Part shown: positions 13,207-20,106 of the stretch, piece by piece
Position numbering within the stretch: the first letter of the stretch is position 1
Layout of the letters: every line of letters starts with the position of its first letter
IMG/VR virus record: IMGVR_UViG_3300001427_000001
Span: 1 to 21,633 of that record
Origin: a virus
Length of the DNA stretch: 21,633 nt
Direction: 5' to 3' (one strand)
Position numbers and translations under genes: made by a program
The notes under the pieces: generated by a model
The model's input: the letters and a program-made list of their open reading frames with translations, nothing else
Database searches by the model: none
What the model was told of the DNA's origin: nothing

Positions 13207-13569
13207 TCATGCCCCTTTCACGGTGCCCAGCACCTGGTCTGCATATTCCGCGTAGGCATCAGTGGTGAGGCTATCCAGCGCCCCTGTCAGGAAGTAGGTG
13301 GGCCTGTTGTGCCTGCTGCCGTAGTTGACGAAGCCTGCATAGCGCACAGTGCTGCCCACCTGGACCTGTACCCGGTCAGTCCCCAGCACCACGATGGACC
13401 CAGCCAGGCGCCCTGTGCGCCGGGGCGCGCGTCCCATGGCCGTTGCCACCAGCTGCTGGCCAGCGACCCTGTTGGGGGCGCTCTGGTCCAGCAGCTGGGT
13501 GGCAGCAGAGTGCAGGGTGCGCTCCAGCTGCTGCGCACCCTGCACTTCCACCTGGATGCCGGAAGCCAT
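13207..13569 (-). CDS. HK97 gp10-like tail-completion / head-tail connector protein
   Basis: The protein is 120 aa from ATG 13569, overlapping the major tail protein stop. Family marks are the opening IQVEVQGAQQLERTLHSAA, the motif APRRTGRLAGSI (48-59) and the closing strand YAGFVNYGSRHNRP (77-90) before a C-terminal helix. HK97 gp10 relatives join head to tail or terminate the tail tube. Here the gene is downstream of the major tail gene rather than upstream, an order found in some actinophages. Confidence 0.75.
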   Translation of the reverse strand: MASGIQVEVQGAQQLERTLHSAATQLLDQSAPNRVAGQQLVATAMGRAPRRTGRLAGSIVVLGTDRVQVQVGSTVRYAGFVNYGSRHNRPTYFLTGALDSLTTDAYAEYADQVLGTVKGA

Positions 13570-14234
13570 CAGGTGGCCGCGCCAGTGGCCCAGGCTGACC
13601 CACCCCAGTGCGCACTGCCACTGGCCAGGTTCACGCTCTGCCCAGTGGTCCAGGCAGCGGTGGGCTTTGCGCTTCCAGCGTCACCCACCACTGGATCAGC
13701 CTTGAGTGCTGCCAGGTTGGCTGGCAGCGTGGCGTTGCCAGGCTGGAATGACCCAGGGCTGCCAGCGGTGACCCCAGTAATGGCCACCGTGACTGGCGGG
13801 GTGGTGCCCCCGTAGGTGTAGACAGGCGCGCCCACCAGACTCCAGGTCACATCACTGTTCATGATGTCGCCATAGGCATCGGCGCCAAAGTCCAAGGGGT
13901 CCAGGATCAGTTGGCCCTTGGCACTGTTGCCCCCAGCAGTGTTGGGGGTGAACTCGAATGACTGTGTGCTGCCTGGATTCTGTTGGCTGAGGGCAAAGAG
14001 GCTGGCCGCGCCATCCTCCAGGTCCAGGTCCAGGTTGCCTGTCATCTCGTAGTCATAGCGCACGGTGCCAGCCTTGGTGGTGCCACACAGCATGGTCTTG
14101 CTGTCGCCCCTATCGGGTGACGCTGTGATGCGCAGCCCGTTGACTGCACAGCTGGCATCAATCTCGCTGCCAGTGGCCCCGATCTTGAGCACCCCAGGGC
14201 CAAACTTATTGACATCCGCTGTGGGCTGGGTCAT
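13569..14234 (-). CDS. Major tail (tube) protein with extra C-terminal module
   Basis: The protein is 221 aa from ATG 14234, which has AAAGGA about 9 bases upstream. An ATG at 14252 overlaps the previous stop and would add six residues. The N-terminal 140 residues (TADVNKFGPGVLKIGATGSE, then a strand-rich body with YEMTGNLDLDLEDGAASLFA) have the tube-protein layout of actinophages; hundreds of copies stack into the tail tube. After a linker rich in Pro, Thr and Gly (143-170), residues 171-221 form a small module with PTAAWTTGQ and SAWATGA. That module is also present at the end of the 15000-15275 protein. It probably projects from the tube surface. Confidence 0.8.
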   Translation of the reverse strand: MTQPTADVNKFGPGVLKIGATGSEIDASCAVNGLRITASPDRGDSKTMLCGTTKAGTVRYDYEMTGNLDLDLEDGAASLFALSQQNPGSTQSFEFTPNTAGGNSAKGQLILDPLDFGADAYGDIMNSDVTWSLVGAPVYTYGGTTPPVTVAITGVTAGSPGSFQPGNATLPANLAALKADPVVGDAGSAKPTAAWTTGQSVNLASGSAHWGGSAWATGAAT

Positions 14235-14248
14235 CTCGCGTGTTCCTT

Positions 14249-14641
14249 TCATCGTTGCCTAATCAGGTCAGTCCATGTCAGCTCATATGCGGCCAGTACC
14301 GCTGTCTGGTCTGCAGTCCACATGTCTGCTGGCCTGGCAGTGACCATGCGGCCAACCAGGGCAGCCTGCGCCCTGGTCAGCAGGTCTGAAAGCTCCTGGT
14401 ATTGAATGCGTTTGATGGTGTGGCCACTGCACAGCACCAGGGTCTGGTCACACTCATAGTCGTTGCCCTTGAATCGAAAGCGCAGCGTAGGGGGCGCGTA
14501 GTAGATGCATGGTGGGTTGATGTCCTTGGGGTCATCAAAGACGCGCAGCCCAGCACCCAGTAGCGCCTGGATGATGGGCTGCGCCGCACTGATGAGGATG
14601 GGCAGCGCAGTGGCCACAGGTGCGCTCACGCCACCCCCCAC
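14249..14641 (-). CDS. Head-tail connector / tail terminator-like protein
   Basis: The protein is 130 aa from GTG 14641, or 126 aa from GTG 14629, whose GTGA overlap with the previous stop is also attractive. It has an N-terminal helix (ALPILISAAQPIIQALLGAG), a strand-rich centre (PPCIYYAPPTLRFRFKGNDY) and a helical end (AAYELTWTDLIRQR). No strong family signature is readable by eye. The position between the DNA-packaging connector and major tail genes is where the stopper and tail terminator proteins of siphophages lie. Confidence 0.55.
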   Translation of the reverse strand: MGGGVSAPVATALPILISAAQPIIQALLGAGLRVFDDPKDINPPCIYYAPPTLRFRFKGNDYECDQTLVLCSGHTIKRIQYQELSDLLTRAQAALVGRMVTARPADMWTADQTAVLAAYELTWTDLIRQR

Positions 14642-15003
14642 TGGGCTTTGTAGGGCTGCAGCGCAAAGAGCACAGGGTCCAGCCAGTCCTTGCTCACCCG
14701 CATGGCCACCCCATCAGCCGACCAGGCGCCTGTGATGCCAAAGGGGGCATCTTTGCGCCTGTACTGCTCCACCAGGGCAGTGATACAGGCATCGGTCGCC
14801 GGGTCAGGGATGGGCTCACCCTGGGCTGGGTCATCGAAGGCCAGCACCCAGTCCAGCTGATGGCGCACCAGGTCCATCACCACATAGGCCAGGCGCCCCA
14901 GCCGCGTCATGTCTGGGTCGGTGCTGTCCAGGTGCAGGATGCCTGCGGCAGCTTCGACAATGAATGCAGGGTCACCATCCCAGGGGTTGGGGTTGGTGCT
15001 CAT
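14626..15003 (-). CDS. Head-tail connector (HK97 gp6-like) candidate
   Basis: The protein is 125 aa from ATG 15003, overlapping the 15000-15275 stop as ATGA. It is mainly helical with a conserved-looking first helix, PDMTRLGRLAYVVMDLVRHQ, and a C-terminal part, DGVAMRVSKDWLDPVLFALQ, with aromatic residues. Length, charge and position directly after the capsid cluster fit the adaptor that docks under the portal ring. The family assignment rests on context and general character, not on a motif I can name. Confidence 0.55.
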   Translation of the reverse strand: MSTNPNPWDGDPAFIVEAAAGILHLDSTDPDMTRLGRLAYVVMDLVRHQLDWVLAFDDPAQGEPIPDPATDACITALVEQYRRKDAPFGITGAWSADGVAMRVSKDWLDPVLFALQPYKAQWGVA

Positions 15004-15275
15004 GCCACTGCCCCTGGCTGCCAGGCCGTGCCGTCCCAGCTGAATACGAAGGTGCCCACCGTGATGCCCTGCCCGCTGGTCCAGGCAGTGGTGGGCGCGG
15101 CCACGTAGCCCAGAGGCCCTAGCTTGGCAGCGTTGGCCGCGTTCTGGGCAGTGACCGTGGGCTCAGCTGGGAACACACCCGCAGGCGCAGCTGCGCCCTT
15201 GTCCGGTCCAGGTGGTGTGGGGGGCGCGTAGATGCTGGGTGGGTAGCTCTGGTCAAAGTACCCAGGGCGCGTCAT
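15000..15275 (-). CDS. Small head protein with surface module shared with tail tube
   Basis: The protein is 91 aa from ATG 15275, with GGAGG 8 bases upstream. Residues 1-40 are Pro/Tyr-rich and probably flexible (PPSIYAPPTPPGPDKG). Residues 43-91 form a compact module with PTTAWTSGQ (61-69) and TAWQPGA (83-89). This aligns without gaps over 31 positions with the end of the major tail protein (13 identities). Being next to the capsid gene, it is probably a head decoration or fibre-like protein. The shared module could bind a common partner or the cell surface, which is inference. Confidence 0.6.
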   Translation of the reverse strand: MTRPGYFDQSYPPSIYAPPTPPGPDKGAAAPAGVFPAEPTVTAQNAANAAKLGPLGYVAAPTTAWTSGQGITVGTFVFSWDGTAWQPGAVA

Positions 15276-15278
15276 GTT

Positions 15279-15434
15279 TCAGCCTCCTGGCTCTGAGACT
15301 GGCTCTGCCGCTGGCTCTTTGGGGTCAGGGTCTGGCTCTGCGGCAGGCTCTGGCTCTGGGTCTGGGGCGCCATTCTCGTTGGGCTCAGCGCCGAACTCAC
15401 CCAGCTCAGACTGTTCTCTGCTGTAGAAGGTCAT
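15279..15434 (-). CDS. Tiny acidic Glu/Pro-rich protein (51 aa)
   Basis: ATG 15434 overlaps the capsid stop as ATGA, and the gene ends 3 bases before the next ATG. After MTFYSREQSELGEFGAEPNE the sequence becomes a low-complexity run of Glu-Pro and Asp-Pro pairs (PDPEPEPAAEPDPDPKEP), extended and highly negative. Translational coupling to the capsid gene on one side and the ribosome site GGAGG for the next gene on the other argue it is a true gene. It may be a linker, scaffold accessory or decoration peptide; no family is recognised. Its length, under 60 residues, makes it easy to overlook. Confidence 0.6.
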   Translation of the reverse strand: MTFYSREQSELGEFGAEPNENGAPDPEPEPAAEPDPDPKEPAAEPVSEPGG

Positions 15435-16711
15435 GGCGCAATCACCACGATGCCCTCATTCTTGGCCGCTGGGGTGCCACTGGGGCCAGCCTCAGTGGTC
15501 GGGGGCTGATAGAAGCCATAGGAGGCTGCCACAGCCACCTGGCGCCCCAGCACGCTGGGCTCTACCGCCTGCAGCATGGGGAAGCGGTACACAGCAGCCT
15601 CAATGCCAGCGCCGTTGCCCATATACATAGTGGTGTCAGTGATCCCAGGCGTGATCACAGTACGGATGCCAGCCACGTCAGCCCCAAAGCTGCCAGCGCT
15701 GGATGTGCCGCTGGCGTTGGCAGGGTTCAGTGTGGGGAACAAAGGCCTGCCAGCCAGGTCGCTCACTGACCCCATGCGCGCCCACCCGAGTGGCCCCATG
15801 GCCAGCCAGCTGGGCAGCTCGTTGGTGGCTGTGAACACTGCAGCGCTGGCCGCATAGATGGCAGCCAGTACCTCACTGGCACTGGCACTGGCAGCCAGGG
15901 TGATCTTCTTTGTGGCCTTGGCAAGCTCTGCCACCGAAGCCTTCTCCAGGCCACGGCTCAGGCGCTTGTTCAGCTGGCCCACGATGATGTCAAGCGACCC
16001 AGCGACGAAGGTCTCCAGCTGAATACTGATGTTCAGGTAGTTGCCCAGGGTGGTGAGCTTGACTTCATCAGCGGTGACATCGAAATGCTTGCTGGGCAGC
16101 TCAGCCTTTTCTTTGCTGCCAGCCTGGGGGCCAGCCGCCGTGTCCAGGTAGGGGTCCACAATGCGTGGCCGCGACCAGCCCAGAGGGTTGGTCGCTGGGG
16201 ATGGGTTCAGCGCCTGGAAGAGGGGCATTCCACCCCAGGCCAAGTCAATGACCGGTCCCTGCACAGGCGTGATGACCAGCCCTGGCATGCCACCAGCCGT
16301 GGCGACCGTGGCGCCGGATGAGGTGCCCATGTGTTCGGCCGCCCGGGTCTGCGCCTGCAGCACGGACTGGAAGCGCTCACGCGCCTGCCGATCGGCGCCC
16401 TGGTGCAGGCAGTCATAGAGGACTTCACCAGCGGTGCGGTACTGGAAGCCCTCACTGGGCAGCTGCTGCTGGCCGCTGAATGCGGCAATGCGCGCGGCTG
16501 TCTCAGCGTTCAGCTGGTAGTCCGTAGTGGTGAGCGTCAGCTGCTCATCAATGCCCCGGATGCGTTGCTGGATGTTGCCCAGCGCCTGGCGCTCGCTGTC
16601 CACCAGGTCACGCTGATTGTCTTCGTAGGCGCCTTGTTTGATGCCTTCGGCGCGGGCAATGAGCCCCTGGCGCTCCTGGATCAGCTTGGATGAGATGGCA
16701 TCCATAGGCAT
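15431..16711 (-). CDS. Major capsid protein (HK97 fold)
   Basis: The protein is 426 aa from ATG 16711, with GGGAAGG 10 bases upstream. Residues 1 to about 110 are a helical, charged scaffold-like domain (ERQGLIARAEGIKQ, then LGNIQQRIRGIDEQLTLTT) that the upstream protease should remove. The shell domain follows: ITPVQGPVIDLAWGGMPLFQ, a long helix with SLDIIVGQLNKRLSRGLEKA, and strands near AGIRTVITPGITDTTMYMGN. Many copies form the icosahedral head. The C-terminus (NEGIVVIAP) is beta-like. Position after portal and protease confirms the call. Confidence 0.88.
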   Translation of the reverse strand: MPMDAISSKLIQERQGLIARAEGIKQGAYEDNQRDLVDSERQALGNIQQRIRGIDEQLTLTTTDYQLNAETAARIAAFSGQQQLPSEGFQYRTAGEVLYDCLHQGADRQARERFQSVLQAQTRAAEHMGTSSGATVATAGGMPGLVITPVQGPVIDLAWGGMPLFQALNPSPATNPLGWSRPRIVDPYLDTAAGPQAGSKEKAELPSKHFDVTADEVKLTTLGNYLNISIQLETFVAGSLDIIVGQLNKRLSRGLEKASVAELAKATKKITLAASASASEVLAAIYAASAAVFTATNELPSWLAMGPLGWARMGSVSDLAGRPLFPTLNPANASGTSSAGSFGADVAGIRTVITPGITDTTMYMGNGAGIEAAVYRFPMLQAVEPSVLGRQVAVAASYGFYQPPTTEAGPSGTPAAKNEGIVVIAP

Positions 16712-16775
16712 GGGTAATTGGCCTTCCCTGTGATGGATGGGGTGCTGAGTTCATCCATGGGGGGCCAGTCATGCA

Positions 16776-16821
16776 CAGGGGTGCCTGCCTACTGCTCAGG
16801 GGTGCCTGCTCCTGGGGTGCC
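16776..16821. repeat. Direct repeats in capsid gene leader
   Basis: CAGGGGTGCCTGC occurs perfectly at 16776-16788 and 16797-16809 (21-bp period), with a partial third copy TGGGGTGCC at 16813-16821. They lie in the 131-base non-coding gap between the protease stop and the capsid start, the largest gap in the late operon. They may be protein-binding sites or part of a structured RNA leader. Confidence 0.45.
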
Positions 16822-16842
16822 ACTTACCTGGTCAGATACTAG

Positions 16843-17484
16843 CTAGTCCGCATCCCACTTGGCTTGCTCTGCGGCAGCTTCCTGCACCCAGGCCAGTAGA
16901 TCAGCGTCGGCGCGGTGCTGGGCTTCTGCGGCCACGTCCGCTGGCGTTGGTTCGCCAGCGTCCAGCTCAGCGGTGCGGATGCTGGCCACCCCAGCGCCTA
17001 CATAGGCGCCCTGTGACACAGCGGCCACGTGATCCAGGATCACGCTGCGCCGGATGACAAGCGCCCCAGGCCTTTCCCTGCCAGGCTGGGGCACCAGGGA
17101 ATAGAAGCCAACGGAGAATGCAGGGTGCGAGCCCTCCAGGATGTCCTTGGCCTTGTCGGCGCTGGACCTGTCTAGCCGGAAGGTGCCGACCAGCCCCTCT
17201 GCCGACTCAGCAAAGCCCTTGGCATAGCCCAGGCGCGCCTGCAGGGTCACGTCATGGTTATAGGTCAGGCTGACCCTGTTGGGCGCCCGTAGCGCCCTGT
17301 CAAAGGCGCCCCTGGTGAAGGCCTCCCTGTAACGAATCACCCCGCTGTCACGTAACTCCTCAATCGGCGCCTCGTGGTCATACGGCACCACCAGGCCAGT
17401 GACCGTAAGCCCATCGTCGGCAGTGTCGCGCAGCTCCAGCTCACTGACAGGCCATGCGCGGTAGTGCATTTCAGATACCGGCAT
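16843..17484 (-). CDS. Prohead protease (HK97 family, peptidase U35/S78)
   Basis: The protein is 213 aa from ATG 17484, chosen for its GGAGGT ribosome site 8 bases upstream; it overlaps the portal stop by 14 bases. Family marks are VTGLVVPYDHEAP (28-40), REAFTRGAFDRAL (53-65), YNHD with catalytic His77, FSVGFYS with nucleophile Ser124, and LDHVAAVSQGAYVGA (150-164). It matures the procapsid by cutting the scaffold domain from the major capsid protein. The C-terminal 45 residues are Ala/Asp/Glu-rich and may aid packaging into the procapsid. Confidence 0.9.
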   Translation of the reverse strand: MPVSEMHYRAWPVSELELRDTADDGLTVTGLVVPYDHEAPIEELRDSGVIRYREAFTRGAFDRALRAPNRVSLTYNHDVTLQARLGYAKGFAESAEGLVGTFRLDRSSADKAKDILEGSHPAFSVGFYSLVPQPGRERPGALVIRRSVILDHVAAVSQGAYVGAGVASIRTAELDAGEPTPADVAAEAQHRADADLLAWVQEAAAEQAKWDAD

Positions 17485-18844
17485 TGCTGAACACCTCCCC
17501 AGAATCAGGCGCCGTGGTGGGCGCGTCGATATTGGACAGCCGCTCTGCTATCCGTACCTCAGGGATGGTCATGGCGCCCATGCCCACCATGGTCTGGTAG
17601 TAGCCGACACGCTCAGAGGGGCCAGGCTGGATGTAGCTGCTGGGGTCCAGCTCCAGGTCAGTGCCACCAGCGAGCACCCACCCTGAGAGGGCGCGCGTGA
17701 TGAACCTTGACCCAGGGCGCAGCGTTGCGCGCCAGTGATAGTCAAACAGGCTCACCACATTGCTGTAGGTCATGGCATCGGCGCCGGATGGCAGGCTGAC
17801 CAGGTAGGGGGGCACCCCCAGCAGGGTGGCAATCCGTGCCTCTGTGAATTTCTGCAGGTCAGCCAGCGCCATGTCTTTGGGGGGCACCTGCAGCACCTGC
17901 AGGTCCATGTCACTGTCAATGATGGCGGGGGCGCCAAACCTGTTGCGCGCGCTGGCTATCCATTGCGCCTTGAGCTGCTGCGCCTGCGCCGACCCCAGCC
18001 GGTACTTGCTTTTGAGCACAGCCCAGGGAACGCCACCGTTCTGGGCCAGCTCAGTGCCAAAGCGCATGAATGTCTGGGCAGCTAGCTGCCTTTCGCCAGC
18101 TGCCTCCAGTGGCCCATGCCCTCTGCAGTCACTGGGCCAGGACATGTAGCGAATGTGCAGGATGTCCTCTGTGGCATCCTCACCACCGATCATGTACCGG
18201 CGCACCCCATCCACCAGGTCCACTGACACGTAGGCAGGGTCCATCATCATGAAGGTGCGCGGGTAGGGGTAGTCATCCTGGTAGCGGCTGGTGCAGACAA
18301 TGAATGCCTCACCGATGGCCTGGTAGCTCCACCACACCTGGCGGATGAACTCACCCCAGTGGCTGTAGACCTCAGGCTGGGGGTTGGCCACCCAGGGCAG
18401 CGGGGTCAGCCGCTGCAGCTGCCTGGTCATGAAGACAGGCATATCTGCCACAATGCGCGCATTGAGGTCTATGCAGGTCCATACGATGTCAGCGTTTCCA
18501 CCCCAGCGCCCGCTGGTGGTGGTAGGGGTTGCCCATTCGACTGGCCAGCCAGCCCAGGCGCTGGCCTCCAGGGGTGGATCACTGGCTGGGTACATCACAT
18601 GCTGTGCGCCGCCTGCATTGTCGGCAGTCGGCGCTGGGCCAACGGTGCCCACCGGGTCATTGGCGTTGGGGGCCACATCACTGCGCGGGGGCAGTGACTG
18701 GGGATCAGGTGGCCCCAGGCTGCGCGCTGAGGGCACCAGGATGCCTGAGGGCAGCTGCATGGGTTCCATAGATGCAAAGGGTAACGCTGGGGATGCAGGA
18801 AAGCGCCCCCCGCGTGGGTCAGGGGGGCGCCTCCTGTCTGTCAT
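17471..18844 (-). CDS. Portal protein (HK97-type)
   Basis: The protein is 457 aa. It forms the dodecameric ring through which DNA enters and leaves the head. Portal features include VWTCIDLNARIVADMPVFMT (about 123-142), ILHIRYMSWPSDCRGHGPLE, and the stretch FTEARIATLLGVPPYLVSLP, followed by MTYSNVVSLFDYHWRATLRP, which is characteristic of these proteins. The first 75 residues are Pro-rich and probably disordered. ATG 18844 has no Shine-Dalgarno and is inside the palindrome TGTCATGACA, with a strong GC hairpin at codons 5-14. A later ATG at 18769 also lacks a ribosome site. Confidence 0.88.
   Translation of the reverse strand: MTDRRRPPDPRGGRFPASPALPFASMEPMQLPSGILVPSARSLGPPDPQSLPPRSDVAPNANDPVGTVGPAPTADNAGGAQHVMYPASDPPLEASAWAGWPVEWATPTTTSGRWGGNADIVWTCIDLNARIVADMPVFMTRQLQRLTPLPWVANPQPEVYSHWGEFIRQVWWSYQAIGEAFIVCTSRYQDDYPYPRTFMMMDPAYVSVDLVDGVRRYMIGGEDATEDILHIRYMSWPSDCRGHGPLEAAGERQLAAQTFMRFGTELAQNGGVPWAVLKSKYRLGSAQAQQLKAQWIASARNRFGAPAIIDSDMDLQVLQVPPKDMALADLQKFTEARIATLLGVPPYLVSLPSGADAMTYSNVVSLFDYHWRATLRPGSRFITRALSGWVLAGGTDLELDPSSYIQPGPSERVGYYQTMVGMGAMTIPEVRIAERLSNIDAPTTAPDSGEVFSNAGI
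18803..18830 (-). promoter_or_regulatory. GC hairpin at start of portal mRNA (attenuator-like)
   Basis: There is a perfect 9-bp stem: GCGCCCCCC on the mRNA pairs with GGGGGGCGC around a 10-base loop, followed by TTT. It covers about codons 5-14 of the portal gene. A C7 run in the portal leader (18856-18862, complementary to the G tract) could pair with the stem's G6 instead. It could act as a leaky terminator or slow translation. Confidence 0.35.
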
Positions 18845-18878
18845 GACACCGTAAGGGGGGGGCCAGGTGTCATGACAC
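18839..18878. promoter_or_regulatory. Paired palindromes upstream of and over portal start
   Basis: GTGTCATGACAC (18867-18878) is a perfect 12-bp palindrome identical to the one at the integrase start. TGTCATGACA (18839-18848), extending to an 11/12 match, encloses the portal ATG. Their centres are 29 bp apart. Two sites nearly three helical turns apart could be bound cooperatively by one regulator. Confidence 0.45.
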
Positions 18879-18880
18879 GT

Positions 18881-19360
18881 TCAGCGTGGACGATAGCCCT
18901 TCACCCCAGCCAGCGCATCTGCCAGCGCGTCATATTCATGGGCAATGCGCCGATGCGCGGCCAGCCCTGCGCCGTCACGCTGCTGCTCATGACAGGTGGG
19001 GCACTTGGCATCAGTCTTCGGACGCTCGTCCGTCCGGTGATGGCGCCAGACATGGGCAACCATCGTGTTGCGTGGCACCGTGCCCTGGCAGACAGGGCAA
19101 GGGGTGAGCGCTGAACGCTTCTTGAGAGGCGCCAGGCGCGCGGTCAGCTTGGCAGGCTCTGGCACCTGGCCTGTCTCAGCCAGCAGCGCCTGCAGGTCCA
19201 GCACCAGCTTGCTGTGCCGCTCACACAGCTCCAGCACCTTGAGCGCTGGCCGCGACTCACCAGTGCAGGCGCCGACCGTAAAGGTATGCACCGCAGGCTC
19301 TTTGGTCTGCGCCTCCAGGAAGCATGAGTCACACCAATGGTTCATGGTCATTTCACGCAT
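18881..19360 (-). CDS. Multi-zinc-finger protein in head gene cluster
   Basis: The protein is 159 aa from ATG 19360, with GAGGAA about 9 bases upstream. The N-terminal part has WCDSC (9-13) and LELCERHSKLVLDL (45-58), a C-x2-C...C-x2-H site. Further on are CPVC with HVWRHH, then KCPTC with GLAAHRRIAHE, two C2H2-like fingers. It lies between the terminase region and the portal, where many phages encode an HNH nuclease. No HNH motif is present, so DNA binding without cutting is more likely. It may help packaging or act as a regulator; this is inference. Confidence 0.6.
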   Translation of the reverse strand: MREMTMNHWCDSCFLEAQTKEPAVHTFTVGACTGESRPALKVLELCERHSKLVLDLQALLAETGQVPEPAKLTARLAPLKKRSALTPCPVCQGTVPRNTMVAHVWRHHRTDERPKTDAKCPTCHEQQRDGAGLAAHRRIAHEYDALADALAGVKGYRPR

Positions 19361-19363
19361 GGG

Positions 19364-19621
19364 CTATTCCTCACCAGCTTCGTAGGCACCGGGCAGGGGA
19401 GTGAAGAGGGGCAGGCCGTTCGCCACTCTCATGGGATTGACATGCTCAATGCAGTCGGCGCAGACGGGTCTACGGTCGCCCTCCACCACCACGGATGGCA
19501 CGCGCTGTGCGGAGAATGCGAAGACTTTGCCACAGCCGAAACATGGACCGATCACTATCAGATAGCCCATGGGCGGGCCGCTGAGCTGCTCACCGGAATA
19601 GTCGTCGTCATCGGTGCTCAC
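19364..19621 (-). CDS. Small zinc-binding phage protein
   Basis: The protein is 85 aa from ATG 19621. It has CFGCGKVFAFSAQRVPSVVV (27-46), then PVCADC, giving a four-Cys zinc ribbon, followed by NPMRVANGLPLF and a short tail ending AYEAGEE. This 'GPCFGCG...VPSV...PVC..C' pattern is a conserved small protein near portal and terminase genes in actinophages, as far as I recall. Its role is unknown. Its stop is 3 bases from the next start, so the genes are co-translated. Confidence 0.65.
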   Translation of the reverse strand: MSTDDDDYSGEQLSGPPMGYLIVIGPCFGCGKVFAFSAQRVPSVVVEGDRRPVCADCIEHVNPMRVANGLPLFTPLPGAYEAGEE

Positions 19622-19627
19622 GGAGCC

Positions 19628-20032
19628 TCACTCCTCTGCAGTATCGGTGGTCAGCACTGACAGCACGCTCTGCAGCCTGATGACATCCCTGTCTGAGCCT
19701 GTCAGCCTGCCCAGGCCTTGGACCAGGTAGCCCTCTGGGTAGTCATAGTTACCTGAGAGTTGCGCGCCTGTGCTGGACAGCCAGCGCGCCCTGATGGTCT
19801 TGCACCGCTGACAGATCAGCTCAGAGCGGTAGGCATTGTCCTGCGGCAGCCAGCGCGCTGAGTATGGGCGCCAGCTGTGCCCAAAGTCTCTGCACTGGAT
19901 GAATGCCAGGTCCATGCCCTTCACAGCGCGCTCTATCTCGCTGCCAGTCATCTTGGGGGGTGGTGCTGCTGTGCTGCGGCGTCTGGGTTTCGCCTTCGCT
20001 GCTGCCTGTGCCGCTGTCTTGCTCACTGCCAT
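19628..20032 (-). CDS. Hypothetical zinc-type protein after terminase
   Basis: The protein is 134 aa from ATG 20032 with AGGTGG upstream. It has a basic Ala/Lys/Arg-rich start (residues 5-25, KTAAQAAAKAKPRRRS). The core reads IQCRDFGHSWRPYSAR, then ELICQRCKTIRARWLSSTGA and NYDYPEGYLVQGLGRL. Cys and His pairs suggest one zinc site, and the Arg-rich strand suggests nucleic acid binding. The pattern is seen in actinophage hypotheticals near terminase. No function is known to me. It follows the terminase stop by 74 bases. Confidence 0.6.
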   Translation of the reverse strand: MAVSKTAAQAAAKAKPRRRSTAAPPPKMTGSEIERAVKGMDLAFIQCRDFGHSWRPYSARWLPQDNAYRSELICQRCKTIRARWLSSTGAQLSGNYDYPEGYLVQGLGRLTGSDRDVIRLQSVLSVLTTDTAEE

Positions 20033-20106
20033 TGCTGAGCCACCTAACCAGTGAGAGTGGGGAGTGCTGGACCCTCATCTAATCACCGAATGTCCATACA
20101 GCCCCC

